From: Candidatus Rhodobacter oscarellae
GTDB lineage: Bacteria; Pseudomonadota; Alphaproteobacteria; Rhodobacterales; Rhodobacteraceae
DNA: 64,000 bases
Direction of reading: 5' to 3'
Assembly (NCBI RefSeq): GCF_001078595.1
Contig: NZ_LFTY01000002.1
Coordinates: 455,378-519,377 of the forward strand
Part shown: positions 56,418 to 64,000 of the stretch, piece by piece
Position numbering within the stretch: the stretch's first letter is position 1
Layout of the letters: the number at the start of each line of letters is the position of its first letter
The notes under the pieces: generated by a model
What the model was told of the DNA's origin: nothing
Database searches by the model: none
The model's input: the letters and a program-made list of their open reading frames with translations, nothing else
Position numbers and translations under genes: made by a program

Positions 56418-56719
56418 TTATTTTTCAGGGGGTTGGGCGTGGAATTCCGAGGTTCTTAACGTTCTGTTAACCCCTGGCTTAATTCCCCCGACCACCCACC
56501 CCTATTGTTCCGCCCGGGTGGCTAAGAAACGATTAAGAAACCAAAGTTTCTTGCAGCTCCAAGCGGCCAAGTTGGGGATGTAGGCTGCGCTGCAACATGT
56601 GGGTTTATTGAGACCTTTCGGGTTTGCGCGTCTCTGCAGTGAGACGGGCTGAGATTAGCGCGCGGGTGGTTAATGGGGGTTTAATGTTTCGATAAACCCT
56701 GTGGCCTATTCCGGCGCAG
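56418..56719. other. 302-bp gap between the regulator and kinase genes
   Basis: Holds copy 3 of the TTAAC-type box and C-rich unit (56456-56520), then A/T-rich spacers with GTTAATGGGGGTTTAATG at 56667-56684. No ORF above 40 codons is convincing. The two flanking genes converge here, so terminators are expected, but I cannot point to a clear one. Confidence 0.4.
56456..56520 (+). repeat. TTAAC-type box plus C-rich unit, copy 3 (diverged)
   Basis: TTAACGTTCTGTTAAC (56456-56471) matches TTAAC-N5-GTTAAC exactly. It is followed 14 bases later by CCCCCGACCACCCACCCC, then TATTGTT as in copy 1. The 3' part is weaker than in copies 1 and 2. Confidence 0.55.
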
Positions 56720-58666
56720 CTACGCCGCCGCCGTTTCTTCGGCCTTCGCCTCGGGCAACCAAACGACGAATATGGCCCCGCCGTCCTGCCCGTTGGTCAC
56801 CGAAATCAACCCGCCAGCGTTTTGGATCAGGGTCTGGCTGATGGACAGCCCCAGCCCCGTGCCCTCGCCAAGCTTGGTGGTGTAGAACGGGTCGAACACC
56901 GTCGCGAGCTTGCCCTCGGGAATGCCGGGCCCGGTGTCCTGGACCGACAGGGCCACGCCTGGCAGGCCGTCGCGCATCTCGGGGCCAACACGCAGCGACA
57001 AGACGCCGGCGTCGCCCATGGCCTGCGTGGCGTTGACGAGCAGGTTGATGACCACCTGCTGCATCTCGCCGGGATCTATGCGCACGACCGGCACCTCAGG
57101 CAGCGCGCTTCTGACCTCGATCTCCTTGCGCGAGAGCACGTGATCGACCAGCACCAGGCAATCTGCGAGCACCGCGGACATCGAGACCGTCTCGTCAAAG
57201 CCCGAATACTCGCCCGGGCGGGCGAATTGCAGCAGCTTGCCCACGATGGCCCCGATGCGCATGACCTGCCGGTCGATCAATCCCAGTTCTGTCTTCACCG
57301 GCTCCGCGGCGGGGCCCAGCTCTTCGCGGATCACGTCGACATTGCCCTGGATCACCGCCACGGGGTTGTTGATCTCATGCGCCACGCCGGCGGTGATCTC
57401 GCCGATCGAGGCGAGTTTCTCGGACATCACGAGCTGCTTGAACGTGGTCTCCAGTTTGGCGTTGGCGGCGCGCAGCTCTGCGGTGCGCTCTTCGACCCGG
57501 GCGTTCAGCTCGCGGTCGCGGTCCTGGACTTGGTCCAGCAGCTCGTCCAGATGCGCCGCCACCTGGCCGATCTCATCACGCGATCCGACCTTGCCGTTGC
57601 GGGCCGACAGGTCCCCGGCCTCGACCTTGTTCATCGTGTGCGTCATCCGCTCAAGCGGCGAGAAGATGCCCTTGGCCAGCCACAAAAACAGCGGCGCCGA
57701 GATCGCCAGCACCGCCAGGAACGCCGCCAGCATCCAGGTCACCGCGGCGCGCTTGGCCGCGGTGAAGGGCGCCTCCAGAAAGCCCACATAGAGCATGCCC
57801 ACCCGCGCGCCATGGCTGTCCACCAGCGGCAGGTACCCCGAGATGTACCAGTCATTGACCACAAAGGCCCGCGCCAGCCAGGTCTGCCCCTCATCCAGCA
57901 CCGCCTGCCGCACCACCGCCGAGACCCGCGTGCCAAGCGCCCGCCCGCCCTCGAACAGGCGCACATTGGTGGACACGCGCACGTCCTCAAGGAACAGGGT
58001 CGCCGTGCCCTGCCGCTCGCCCCCGGTGACCGCGTTGAGATAGACCAGCGCGTTGATCGTATCGATGAACTGCAGGTTGCGGTTCAAAAGGATGCCGCCT
58101 ACGACCACCCCGTCATGGCCCTCGATGTCGATCGGGCTGGCAGAGTGCACCACCATGCCGCGGTCCTCGACGATGCGGTTTGTGGGCACGGCGTTGGGCG
58201 TGTCGATCAGGTCAAAGCGCGCCCTTGCCGACAGATCCCCGGGCAGCGCGGCCATGTCCTGCGCCGAGAAGATGTCGATCTCGGTGCTCCCGTCGCCGCC
58301 AAGCGCGCGCGCGATAACGGGCCAATGGGCGGAGCCGGTCGCGGCGGGGCGGGGGAGGTAGTACAGAAAATCAAGCTGCAGGGCCTTGCGCTGCGCGTCC
58401 AGGTACTCGGCGCGCGCGGTCTCTCCACCGTCAAGGGCGTCGGCAAAGTCGGTCGATGACGCCATCGAGCCCAGATCCGTGCCGGTGCCCTCCATGATCC
58501 GCAAGAGATACTGTTCCGCGATGCGCAGATCGCTTTCGACATTGGCGATCAGCACCTTGTCGTAATCCGCGGTCCAGCGCGACCCGCCCAGCAGCAGCAG
58601 AAGCGGCATCAAAACGATCAGCGGCAAGAGCGCCAAGATCAAAAGGCGTAAGCGAACAGATCTCAT
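56720..58666 (-). CDS. Sensor histidine kinase (Cache-HAMP-HisKA-HATPase)
   Basis: 648 residues. N-terminal membrane helix (LLILALLPLIVLMPLLLLLGG), a long periplasmic Cache-like sensor (about 30-320), second helix (AVTWMLAAFLAVLAISAPLFLWL), HAMP, coiled coil, HisKA with phospho-acceptor His in GVAHEINNPVAVIQGNVD, and HATPase_c motifs INLLVNATQAM, VQDTGPGIPEGKLATVFDPFYTTK and GTGLGLSIS. Cognate response regulator is probably the convergent gene next to it. Ligand unknown. Confidence 0.92.
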   Translation of the reverse strand: MRSVRLRLLILALLPLIVLMPLLLLLGGSRWTADYDKVLIANVESDLRIAEQYLLRIMEGTGTDLGSMASSTDFADALDGGETARAEYLDAQRKALQLDFLYYLPRPAATGSAHWPVIARALGGDGSTEIDIFSAQDMAALPGDLSARARFDLIDTPNAVPTNRIVEDRGMVVHSASPIDIEGHDGVVVGGILLNRNLQFIDTINALVYLNAVTGGERQGTATLFLEDVRVSTNVRLFEGGRALGTRVSAVVRQAVLDEGQTWLARAFVVNDWYISGYLPLVDSHGARVGMLYVGFLEAPFTAAKRAAVTWMLAAFLAVLAISAPLFLWLAKGIFSPLERMTHTMNKVEAGDLSARNGKVGSRDEIGQVAAHLDELLDQVQDRDRELNARVEERTAELRAANAKLETTFKQLVMSEKLASIGEITAGVAHEINNPVAVIQGNVDVIREELGPAAEPVKTELGLIDRQVMRIGAIVGKLLQFARPGEYSGFDETVSMSAVLADCLVLVDHVLSRKEIEVRSALPEVPVVRIDPGEMQQVVINLLVNATQAMGDAGVLSLRVGPEMRDGLPGVALSVQDTGPGIPEGKLATVFDPFYTTKLGEGTGLGLSISQTLIQNAGGLISVTNGQDGGAIFVVWLPEAKAEETAAA

Positions 58667-58801
58667 CCGCTCTCCTGTTATTCGGGCGCGGTAGAGCGTA
58701 GTCTAGCATGGTCGCGGTAAATTGGAACTCTGGCCTGGGCGGTGCTTGGGACCGGTAACGGCCGCCGGGCGGCGGCCGTTCCTGCGCAGGCGTTGCGGGG
58801 G

Positions 58802-59434
58802 CTAGGCGGCCAGGGCGTCCGCCATCTCGTGATTGCGGTCGCGGTGCCCGGCCTCGTCGGCGCGCACGGCGATCACGACGTCCCGCAAAGTTGCGGTCTT
58901 GGGCAGGTCCCAATACTCGATGGCGATCTCCGGCGCCGCAACGTCCGGGTGCCGCCCCGCGTCGATCTCGTTCAGGTATTGCGTGTAGCTGATCACCGCC
59001 TCCTCCTCCAGGTAGCCCACGACGCGGTGCGCGGTCTTGGGGGCGAAGAGGTAGAGGAAGAAGTAGAGGTTAAAAAAGACCGCCTGGCCGCACATGATCA
59101 GCATCCGCTCCAGCCAGGTGGGCTGGGCCACATGGATGAAGGTCATCAGGTGCATGCGCTCGTTTTCGGCCTCGTCCAGAAGCTCACGCACCCAGCCCTC
59201 GTCATCGCGGATGCGGCGCAGCGCCTTAAGGTGCTGCAGCAGCCCGCCCACCATGCCCGGCACGGCCGCCACGGTTTCCAGCACGACGGCGCGGTGCCCA
59301 TAGCGTTTGGCAAAGAAGGCGTCGGCGAAGACGCGCATGAATTTCACCACGCGCAGCGCGATCCGGTCAGAGAGGTTCTGGGGGAGCGTATGCGCGTCAA
59401 GGTCAATGGCAGTGTAATCAGCGATGTGGGTCAT
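58802..59434 (-). CDS. aox: Alternative oxidase
   Basis: 210-residue membrane-bound di-iron quinol oxidase that reduces O2 to water without proton pumping. All six ligand residues can be identified: Glu53 in [10 protein letters not shown], Glu92 and His95 in NERMHL, Glu144 in LEEEA, and Glu194 and His197 in RADEAGHRD. Two hydrophobic helices embed it in one leaflet. It is cyanide-insensitive in other species and often NO-induced in bacteria. Start 59434 follows GGAGACGG. Confidence 0.95.
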   Translation of the reverse strand: MTHIADYTAIDLDAHTLPQNLSDRIALRVVKFMRVFADAFFAKRYGHRAVVLETVAAVPGMVGGLLQHLKALRRIRDDEGWVRELLDEAENERMHLMTFIHVAQPTWLERMLIMCGQAVFFNLYFFLYLFAPKTAHRVVGYLEEEAVISYTQYLNEIDAGRHPDVAAPEIAIEYWDLPKTATLRDVVIAVRADEAGHRDRNHEMADALAA

Positions 59435-59497
59435 GGGACCGTCTCCTTTCATTAAGGAGATAGTATCTCTGAGCGTGATGGGAAGGGGATGCGGCAT

Positions 59498-59520
59498 AAT
59501 GCGCATCTGAATTGCGTATT
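59498..59520. promoter_or_regulatory. NsrR-like 11-1-11 inverted repeat upstream of aox
   Basis: On the minus strand reads AATACGCAATT-C-AGATGCGCATT, an imperfect inverted repeat with the 11-1-11 layout of NsrR sites (AANATGCATTT). Left half matches the published half-site pattern at 9 of 11 positions and the right at 8. It lies 64 bp upstream of the aox start codon. Nitric-oxide control is inferred. Confidence 0.4.
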
Positions 59521-59576
59521 AAATCTGCGCGGTGCCCGGCCGAAGGCCGCGCCGCCCGCAATCCGCCCCCGGCCAT

Positions 59577-59606
59577 AAAAAAAGGGACCGCCCAAAAGGC
59601 GGCCCC
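59577..59606 (-). terminator. Intrinsic terminator after rplI
   Basis: GGGACCGCC (59584-59592) pairs with GGCGGCCCC (59598-59606) with one mismatch across a CAAAA loop; on the minus strand it is followed by seven U. It ends the rpsF-rpsR-rplI transcript. Confidence 0.85.
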
Positions 59607-59630
59607 TTAGATCTTGGTATGCAAAGGCGC

Positions 59631-60272
59631 TTAGTCGTCGTCGCCGCCAACCTCGGGCTGGTCGTCGCTGTCGGAATTGCCTTCGGGGGTCGAGATCAGA
59701 TCCTCGTCATCGGCGGCGGCGCTGCCGATGTCGTCGAAGAGCTCGGCGATCTCAAACTCGGCCTCTGCCTCTTCCTCGGCGGCCAGCTCCTGGATGGACT
59801 TGCCGGAGGCTTGCAGCTGGGCTTCCTCTTCAGAGCGGGCCACGTTCAGCTGAATGCCGGCCTCGACCTCGGGGTGCAGGCGCACGATCACGTCATGCAG
59901 GCCCAGCTCTTTGATCGGCGCGGTCAGGATGACCTGCTTGCGGTCAACGCTAAAGCCGCCATCAGTGGCCACCTCTGCCGCGTCACGCGGCGTGACCGAG
60001 CCGTAAAGCGAACCCGCATCCGAGGCGGAACGAATCACGATGAACTGCTGGCCGTCGATGCGACCGGCCATGTCCTCGGCCTCTTTCTTGCTCTCCAGGT
60101 TGCGCGCCTCAAGCTGCGCCTTCTGGGCCTCGAAGTTGGCGATGTTGGCCTGGGAGGCCCGCAGCGCCTTGTTCTGCGGCAGCAGGAAGTTGCGCGCGTA
60201 GCCTTCCTTGACGGAAACCACGTCGCCCATCTGGCCCAGCTTGGCCACGCGTTCGAGAAGGATAACGTCCAT
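59631..60272 (-). CDS. rplI: 50S ribosomal protein L9 with long acidic tail
   Basis: 213 residues where typical L9 has about 150. The N-terminal RNA-binding domain ([32 protein letters not shown]) and the long connecting helix are standard. A glutamate/aspartate-rich tail of roughly 50 residues ([20 protein letters not shown]... [11 protein letters not shown]) follows the second domain. L9 stabilises translation frame. Third gene of the rpsF operon. Confidence 0.95.
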   Translation of the reverse strand: MDVILLERVAKLGQMGDVVSVKEGYARNFLLPQNKALRASQANIANFEAQKAQLEARNLESKKEAEDMAGRIDGQQFIVIRSASDAGSLYGSVTPRDAAEVATDGGFSVDRKQVILTAPIKELGLHDVIVRLHPEVEAGIQLNVARSEEEAQLQASGKSIQELAAEEEAEAEFEIAELFDDIGSAAADDEDLISTPEGNSDSDDQPEVGGDDD

Positions 60273-60283
60273 GGGTCTTCCTC

Positions 60284-60511
60284 CTATTTCACGGCGTAAG
60301 GCAGCAGGGCCAGGAAGCGGGCGCGCTTGATCGCACGGGCCAGCTCGCGCTGCTTCTTGGCCGAGACGGCGGTGATGCGCGAAGGCACGATCTTGCCGCG
60401 CTCAGAGATGTAGCGCTGCAGCAGACGGGTGTCTTTGTAGTCGATCTTCGGCGCGTTGTCGCCCGAGAAGGGGCAGACCTTGCGGCGGCGGAAAAATGGT
60501 TTGGTAGCCAT
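60284..60511 (-). CDS. rpsR: 30S ribosomal protein S18
   Basis: 75-residue S18 ([65 protein letters not shown]). It sits with S6 on the platform of the small subunit. Eleven bases separate it from rplI. Confidence 0.97.
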   Translation of the reverse strand: MATKPFFRRRKVCPFSGDNAPKIDYKDTRLLQRYISERGKIVPSRITAVSAKKQRELARAIKRARFLALLPYAVK

Positions 60512-60530
60512 ATCTTAGCGCTCCCTTCTA

Positions 60531-60884
60531 TTAGCGGCGCTCGCGGCGGTCGCCGCGTTCGTCACGTTTTTGCATCTGAATCGAGGGGCCCTCGGCATGC
60601 TCGTCGACCTTGATGGTCAGCACGCGCATCACGTCCTCATGAAGGCGCATCAGGCGCTCCATCTCTTGGATGGCGGGCGCCGGGCTGTCGGTCTTGAGGA
60701 AGGCGTAATGCCCCTTGCGGTTCTTGTTGATCTTATAGGCCATCGTCTTGACGCCCCAGTACTCGCTGTTGACGACGGTGCCGCCGTTATCCGAGAGTAC
60801 GGTGCTGAAATGTTCGACGAGGCTTTCGGCTTGCGTGTTGGACAGGTCCTGACGCGCAATCATGACATGCTCATAAAGCGGCAT
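60531..60884 (-). CDS. rpsF: 30S ribosomal protein S6
   Basis: 117-residue S6 (MPLYEHVMIARQDLSNTQAESL, GWG-type VNSEYWGVKTMAYKINKNRKGHY, RLHEDVMRVLTIKVDEH), ending in a basic tail (DERGDRRERR). S6 pairs with S18 on the 30S platform. First gene of the rpsF-rpsR-rplI operon, with a divergent promoter region of 224 bp upstream. Confidence 0.97.
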   Translation of the reverse strand: MPLYEHVMIARQDLSNTQAESLVEHFSTVLSDNGGTVVNSEYWGVKTMAYKINKNRKGHYAFLKTDSPAPAIQEMERLMRLHEDVMRVLTIKVDEHAEGPSIQMQKRDERGDRRERR

Positions 60885-61108
60885 GCGATCTCCATTTATA
60901 TAAAGCGCATTTCAAAGACCCGGCGGTGTGGCCCTCCGCTGCCGGATCACGAGAGGCTGCGCCGTTGCAACGTGTCGCGAAGGGAAGCCGCCTTATACAC
61001 GGGCGCGCGCGTGGCGCAAGGGTTTCGCGAAATTGCACCACGGGGGCCGCATTCGGGACATGTTCTGTGCCTATCCCAGTGGCGGTGGGTGTTTGAACGG
61101 CGACAGGC

Positions 61109-61756
61109 ATGACAAAACTAGGCCTCCTTTGGCAGACCCTAATGAACAGCGCCAGCGGCAAGGGCGTGATCGCGGTGCGCGAGACCAACTTTGGCTACAT
61201 CATCAAGTCCGAGCCCGGCGCCGATGGCAGCGTGTTGCAGGATCGTAACTGCCTGGTGGCGCTGGCCGCGCTGGGCATCGCGATCGTTGCGGTCTGGTGG
61301 GCGCCCGGGGCGTATATGCCCGTGGCGATCAATGTTGCGCTCACGCTGGTCTTGTTGGTGGCCGCGGGCCTGGCGCTTGTGACGCTGCGCCGCTCCGGCG
61401 CCGGGTCCGAGCTGCATGTCGACACCAATCGGCGCGAGATGCGCTCGGCAGCGCGCACGCCCTCGGGCGAGATCTGGATCCGCACCAGCGCGCGCTTCAC
61501 GGATGTCTCCGAGCTGTTCCTAAGCAGCCCGCGCCCGCAAAGCGACCTCCGCGCCCTCAGCCTTCGCATCGTTGGCGAGGAAGAGGTCGTGCCCGTCGCG
61601 GTTGGCGACGAGGCCACGCTGCTGACGCTGCATGACCGGCTCATGCAGGACCTGCGCCCGTTGGAAGAGCGCATCGCCGGCCACCGCTTTCACGCAACGC
61701 GGCCCGAGAGCGCCGCCCAGCGCGTTTTCCCGGTCCTGGGCCCCGAGAAGGCCTAG
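61109..61756 (+). CDS. Hypothetical membrane protein with C-terminal soluble domain
   Basis: 215 residues. Two helices (VALAALGIAIVAVWWA; VAINVALTLVLLVAAGLALVTL) follow about 45 residues, and a basic/acidic soluble region comes last. No catalytic motif is recognised. It starts within the divergent region 224 bp from rpsF; function unknown. Confidence 0.7.
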   Translation: MTKLGLLWQTLMNSASGKGVIAVRETNFGYIIKSEPGADGSVLQDRNCLVALAALGIAIVAVWWAPGAYMPVAINVALTLVLLVAAGLALVTLRRSGAGSELHVDTNRREMRSAARTPSGEIWIRTSARFTDVSELFLSSPRPQSDLRALSLRIVGEEEVVPVAVGDEATLLTLHDRLMQDLRPLEERIAGHRFHATRPESAAQRVFPVLGPEKA

Positions 61757-61899
61757 CCAGGCGGCGCGGACGGTCCGCGCGCCCGCCCAGCTCACCAAGT
61801 GTTGAATTGCGAACAGCTCATGTGGGGCTTTGTCGGGTTGCTGCGCGGCCTGCGGCGCTACATGACATGTGCGCAACCTATTCAACTTGGAGTCATCCG

Positions 61900-62475
61900 A
61901 TGAAGACCATCCTTTTCGCCGCCGCGGTCGCCCTCACCGCGGCGCCTGCCTTTGCGGAGGCCGAGAAATATGTGCTGGACGCCAGCCACAGCCAGATTGT
62001 GTTCAACTACAGCCACCTGGGCTACTCAACCACCTGGGGTATGTTCTCGGGCTTCGACGGCGAGATCATGTTCGACCAGGCCAACCCCGCGGCCTCCTCG
62101 GTCAGCGTGTCCTTCCCGGTGATGACCATGTTCACGGGCTGGGAGAAGCGCGACGCGCATCTCTTCTCGGCCGACTTCTTTGACGCCGCCGAGGATGAGA
62201 TGGTCACCTTCGCCTCCACCGGCATCGAGGTCACCGGCGACAACACCGCCAAGATCACCGGCGATCTGACGCTGAACGGCGTGACCAAGCCGGTGGTGCT
62301 GGACGCGGTGATGAACCAGTCCGGCGACCACCCGATGGCCAAGACGCCCTGGGCCGGGTTCGACGCGACCACCACATTGGTGCGCAGCGATTTCGGCGTC
62401 GGCGCGTTCGCGCCCTTCGTCAGCGACGAGGTCCAGGTGATGATCTCGATCGAGGCCTCCAAAGCGGACGGCTAA
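61900..62475 (+). CDS. YceI family secreted lipid-binding protein
   Basis: 191 residues. Signal peptide (ILFAAAVALTAAPAFA), then a YceI-type lipocalin-like barrel: LDASHSQIVFNYSHLGYSTTWGMFSGFDGEI, SVSFPVMTMFTGWEKRDAHL, ITGDLTLNGVTKPVVLDA and AFVSDEVQV-type end. YceI proteins bind isoprenoid lipids such as ubiquinone in the periplasm. A cytochrome b561 partner gene, common elsewhere, is not adjacent. Start ATG follows TTGGAG. Confidence 0.9.
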   Translation: MKTILFAAAVALTAAPAFAEAEKYVLDASHSQIVFNYSHLGYSTTWGMFSGFDGEIMFDQANPAASSVSVSFPVMTMFTGWEKRDAHLFSADFFDAAEDEMVTFASTGIEVTGDNTAKITGDLTLNGVTKPVVLDAVMNQSGDHPMAKTPWAGFDATTTLVRSDFGVGAFAPFVSDEVQVMISIEASKADG

Positions 62476-62496
62476 GCGGACATCCATTCGACAGCC

Positions 62497-62528
62497 AGAG
62501 GCCGCCCGTTGGTTCGGGCGGCCTCTTT
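62497..62528 (+). terminator. Strong terminator after the YceI gene
   Basis: AGAGGCCGCCCG (62497-62508) and CGGGCGGCCTCT (62515-62526) form a 12-bp perfect stem with a TTGGTT loop, followed by TTCG. Confidence 0.8.
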
Positions 62529-62794
62529 CGCTTCCGATTTGGTCTAAAAAGGACCCTCCGCAATGGCTGTTCTGAGCCCAACTTGTGCCTCAGATGCGGC
62601 GCAGCGAGTGGCATATCAGATTTTCCCGCGGCCTGAGCTACAACCCAAGCGGGCAAATCGTGGGCTTTACAGATCACAGGTGATCGGTAAAGCTTCTGAG
62701 CAAGCAGAGTGTCAGGATGCCCCGGTTTGGGGCGGTTTTGTGCGCGTGGATTTAACGATCAATAGAGCGGATGGGTTCAGGCTGTGGGGAATTT
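62529..62794. other. Gap between the YceI terminator and the small membrane protein
   Basis: 266 bp without a convincing gene. A GCCCC-GGTTT-GGGGC hairpin followed by GGTTTT at 62719-62739 may be another terminator. A/T content rises past this point. Confidence 0.4.
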
Positions 62795-63010
62795 ATGCGG
62801 GTGAACTTTCTCTATATCGGTCTTTTGTATCTTGCCTTGATGGTTGGTCTGGCCGTTGGTCTTGTTTGGGCTAGCGGACAGGAAGACCCAGAAATCCGAA
62901 GATCGGCAGTCAACGTCTTCTTGGACATGCTAAAAGTTTCATTTGGAGCATTTTCAACTCTTTTGGGCGCAGTCGTGGTCATTTTGACAGGAGTAAAGAA
63001 TGATAAGTAA
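62795..63010 (+). CDS. Small two-helix membrane protein
   Basis: 71 residues: RVNFLYIGLLYLALMVGLAVGLVWASG, then a short loop EDPEIRRSAVNVFLDML, then SFGAFSTLLGAVVVILTGV. ATG 62795 with GGGGA in front. It overlaps the following gene by 11 bases. No known family. A+T-rich codon use. Confidence 0.65.
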   Translation: MRVNFLYIGLLYLALMVGLAVGLVWASGQEDPEIRRSAVNVFLDMLKVSFGAFSTLLGAVVVILTGVKNDK

Positions 63011-63644
63011 CCTAATTCAAAGAGCTTTCTTCGCGTGCGGCTTGATGCTTTCTGCGCCTTTAGCGCACGCAGAAGGCTCTTTTAGTCAAATCGCAACTCA
63101 GTGTGCTCTTGGCTACGATATTGAGATAAGCAGAAATGCTGAATCAGAGATTCAGAGGTTGTCGGGCAGAACCGATGTTGACCTAATCGAATTTCTGTTG
63201 GTTTTTCCGGAAACTGAAAGGTCAAAAGTGGCTCTTGCATGGCTAGAATGCCTAGCACCGAAATTTCCGGATACGCCGACTGGAGGCATTAACCCAACCG
63301 GCACGATTACGGGCAACAACACCAATTTTCCTGACCTGACGAACAAGACCCTGACTATAGAAACCTTTATCGACTCAAATGGCTCTAACAAGGAATTGCA
63401 CCCGTTCAGTGTAATCCGTTTTTGTAATGTCGATTTGAATTGGCCAAAGCAGTTTATGCCGGGGGGGAGGTGGCAATTTTCTCTAAGGACAGAGAATGAC
63501 TCTCAAATTGTCAAATCTTACCTTGGTACGAATATTCCACCTCGACAGACGCAGGTGGGTCCAGGAAATTACTACATGATTGTTGCATCAAAAAACCCAG
63601 GCGCAGGCATTGTTCAGATGACTGTCACTACGCGTTGCAGATAG
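63000..63644 (+). CDS. Hypothetical secreted protein
   Basis: 214 residues with a signal peptide (FFACGLMLSAPLAHA) and a mature part with four cysteines (CALGYDIEIS, CLAPKF, CNVDLNW, CR at the end) and a low-complexity stretch rich in Thr, Asn and Gly. Codon and base use are richer in A+T than the neighbours, suggesting acquisition from another source. No family recognised. Confidence 0.68.
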   Translation: MISNLIQRAFFACGLMLSAPLAHAEGSFSQIATQCALGYDIEISRNAESEIQRLSGRTDVDLIEFLLVFPETERSKVALAWLECLAPKFPDTPTGGINPTGTITGNNTNFPDLTNKTLTIETFIDSNGSNKELHPFSVIRFCNVDLNWPKQFMPGGRWQFSLRTENDSQIVKSYLGTNIPPRQTQVGPGNYYMIVASKNPGAGIVQMTVTTRCR

Positions 63645-64000
63645 TTTAACGCTCTTTGCTGATGTGCAAACGATCTTGACCGACCGCCGCCCGATGACGG
63701 CGACCCGCACGCGGATTTGACAGTCAATAAGGGAGATTTCCTTTAGATGCGAATATTATTTTCATTGCTGATTTTAGTGTTTGGAACTCATTCAGTATCA
63801 GCAGATAGCGCAAGGTCGTTTACCGGTTTCAGGACGAATACGCTATATGGTGTTTATACTTGCGTCGAAGCAGCTAAAGCCTCCTTCGGAATTATTGGAT
63901 TTCAAGCAATTGTCGATGATGACTACGTTTATGGATCCTCGAGAGACGGCTCGGTTTATGCTTCTGTTTGGTGCGTAGAGCTAGCCAACTCAAATCTTAC
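63645..64000 (+). CDS. Secreted protein, 3' partial, with short preceding gap
   Basis: An ATG at 63747 follows AAGGGAGATTTCCTTT and starts MRILFSLLILVFGTHSVSA, a clear signal peptide; the frame stays open to the window end (84 complete codons). The visible mature part has a cysteine near residue 41 (VYTCVEAAKAS) and one near 74. Base use matches the A+T-rich cluster before it. The listed span includes the 102-bp gap (63645-63746), which shows nothing else. No family recognised. Confidence 0.6.

Overview
The window looks like chromosome of a Rhodobacteraceae (roseobacter-group) alphaproteobacterium. It has high G+C, tightly overlapping ATGA-type operons and alphaproteobacterial markers: Lon, a GlmU/GlmS pair beside gph, the FtsY-EamA-YciB block, a SAM-II riboswitch ahead of metZ, and an FDH3-type formate dehydrogenase with DUF3305/DUF3306/TorD accessories. 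No tRNA, rRNA, CRISPR array, prophage or intact insertion sequence was recognised.

Layout. 1-6.9 kb: 3' end of a dimethylglycine/sarcosine dehydrogenase-type GcvT protein, a PAS-like zinc-ribbon protein, a sufT-sufA-tfoX-like operon, Lon, an AlkD-like protein and a PNPOx-fold protein. 6.9-10.9 kb: glmU-glmS and a divergent gph. 10.8-13.5 kb: MmgE/PrpD protein divergent from a DegT-type aminotransferase. 13.6-23.4 kb: leucine/isovalerate catabolism (isovaleryl-CoA dehydrogenase, both methylcrotonyl-CoA carboxylase subunits, HMG-CoA lyase, methylglutaconyl-CoA hydratase-like enzyme) with two LprI-like secreted proteins, two GSTs and a small membrane protein interspersed. 23.5-32.3 kb: AlkB-like di-iron protein, YhhN, FtsY, a Na/Pi transporter, EamA transporter, YciB and a hydrolase. 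32.4-42.4 kb: SAM-II riboswitch and metZ, folE2, a PAS/mini-MCP protein, a two-gene sugar-acid dehydrogenase operon, a TPR-sulfotransferase and an Mrp-lipoate-ligase-like operon.

42.4-58.7 kb is the most distinctive block, a formate respiration locus. A multi-[4Fe-4S] accessory protein is divergent from DUF3305-DUF3306-TorD-Tat peptide-fdhA-fdhB-FKBP isomerase-cytochrome b-WD40/cytochrome c-41-aa membrane peptide-response regulator, with a convergent Cache-HAMP histidine kinase. At its left edge lies a secreted protein that joins a shortened TupA-like (oxyanion-binding) domain to one haem-c site. The simplest reading is formate oxidation in the periplasm, electrons passed to a membrane cytochrome b and probably to extra c-type haems, under two-component control. 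The regulator lacks a recognisable GAFTGA loop. An alternative oxidase with an NsrR-like operator follows, then rpsF-rpsR-rplI, a YceI protein, and an A+T-richer end with small secreted and membrane proteins.

Non-coding structure is rich: a 285-bp inverted dispersed repeat at 23.5 and 38.0 kb, paired short palindromes at 31.2 and 47.7 kb, and a repeated 'TTAAC-N5-GTTAAC box plus C-rich tract' unit seen three times around the formate dehydrogenase locus.
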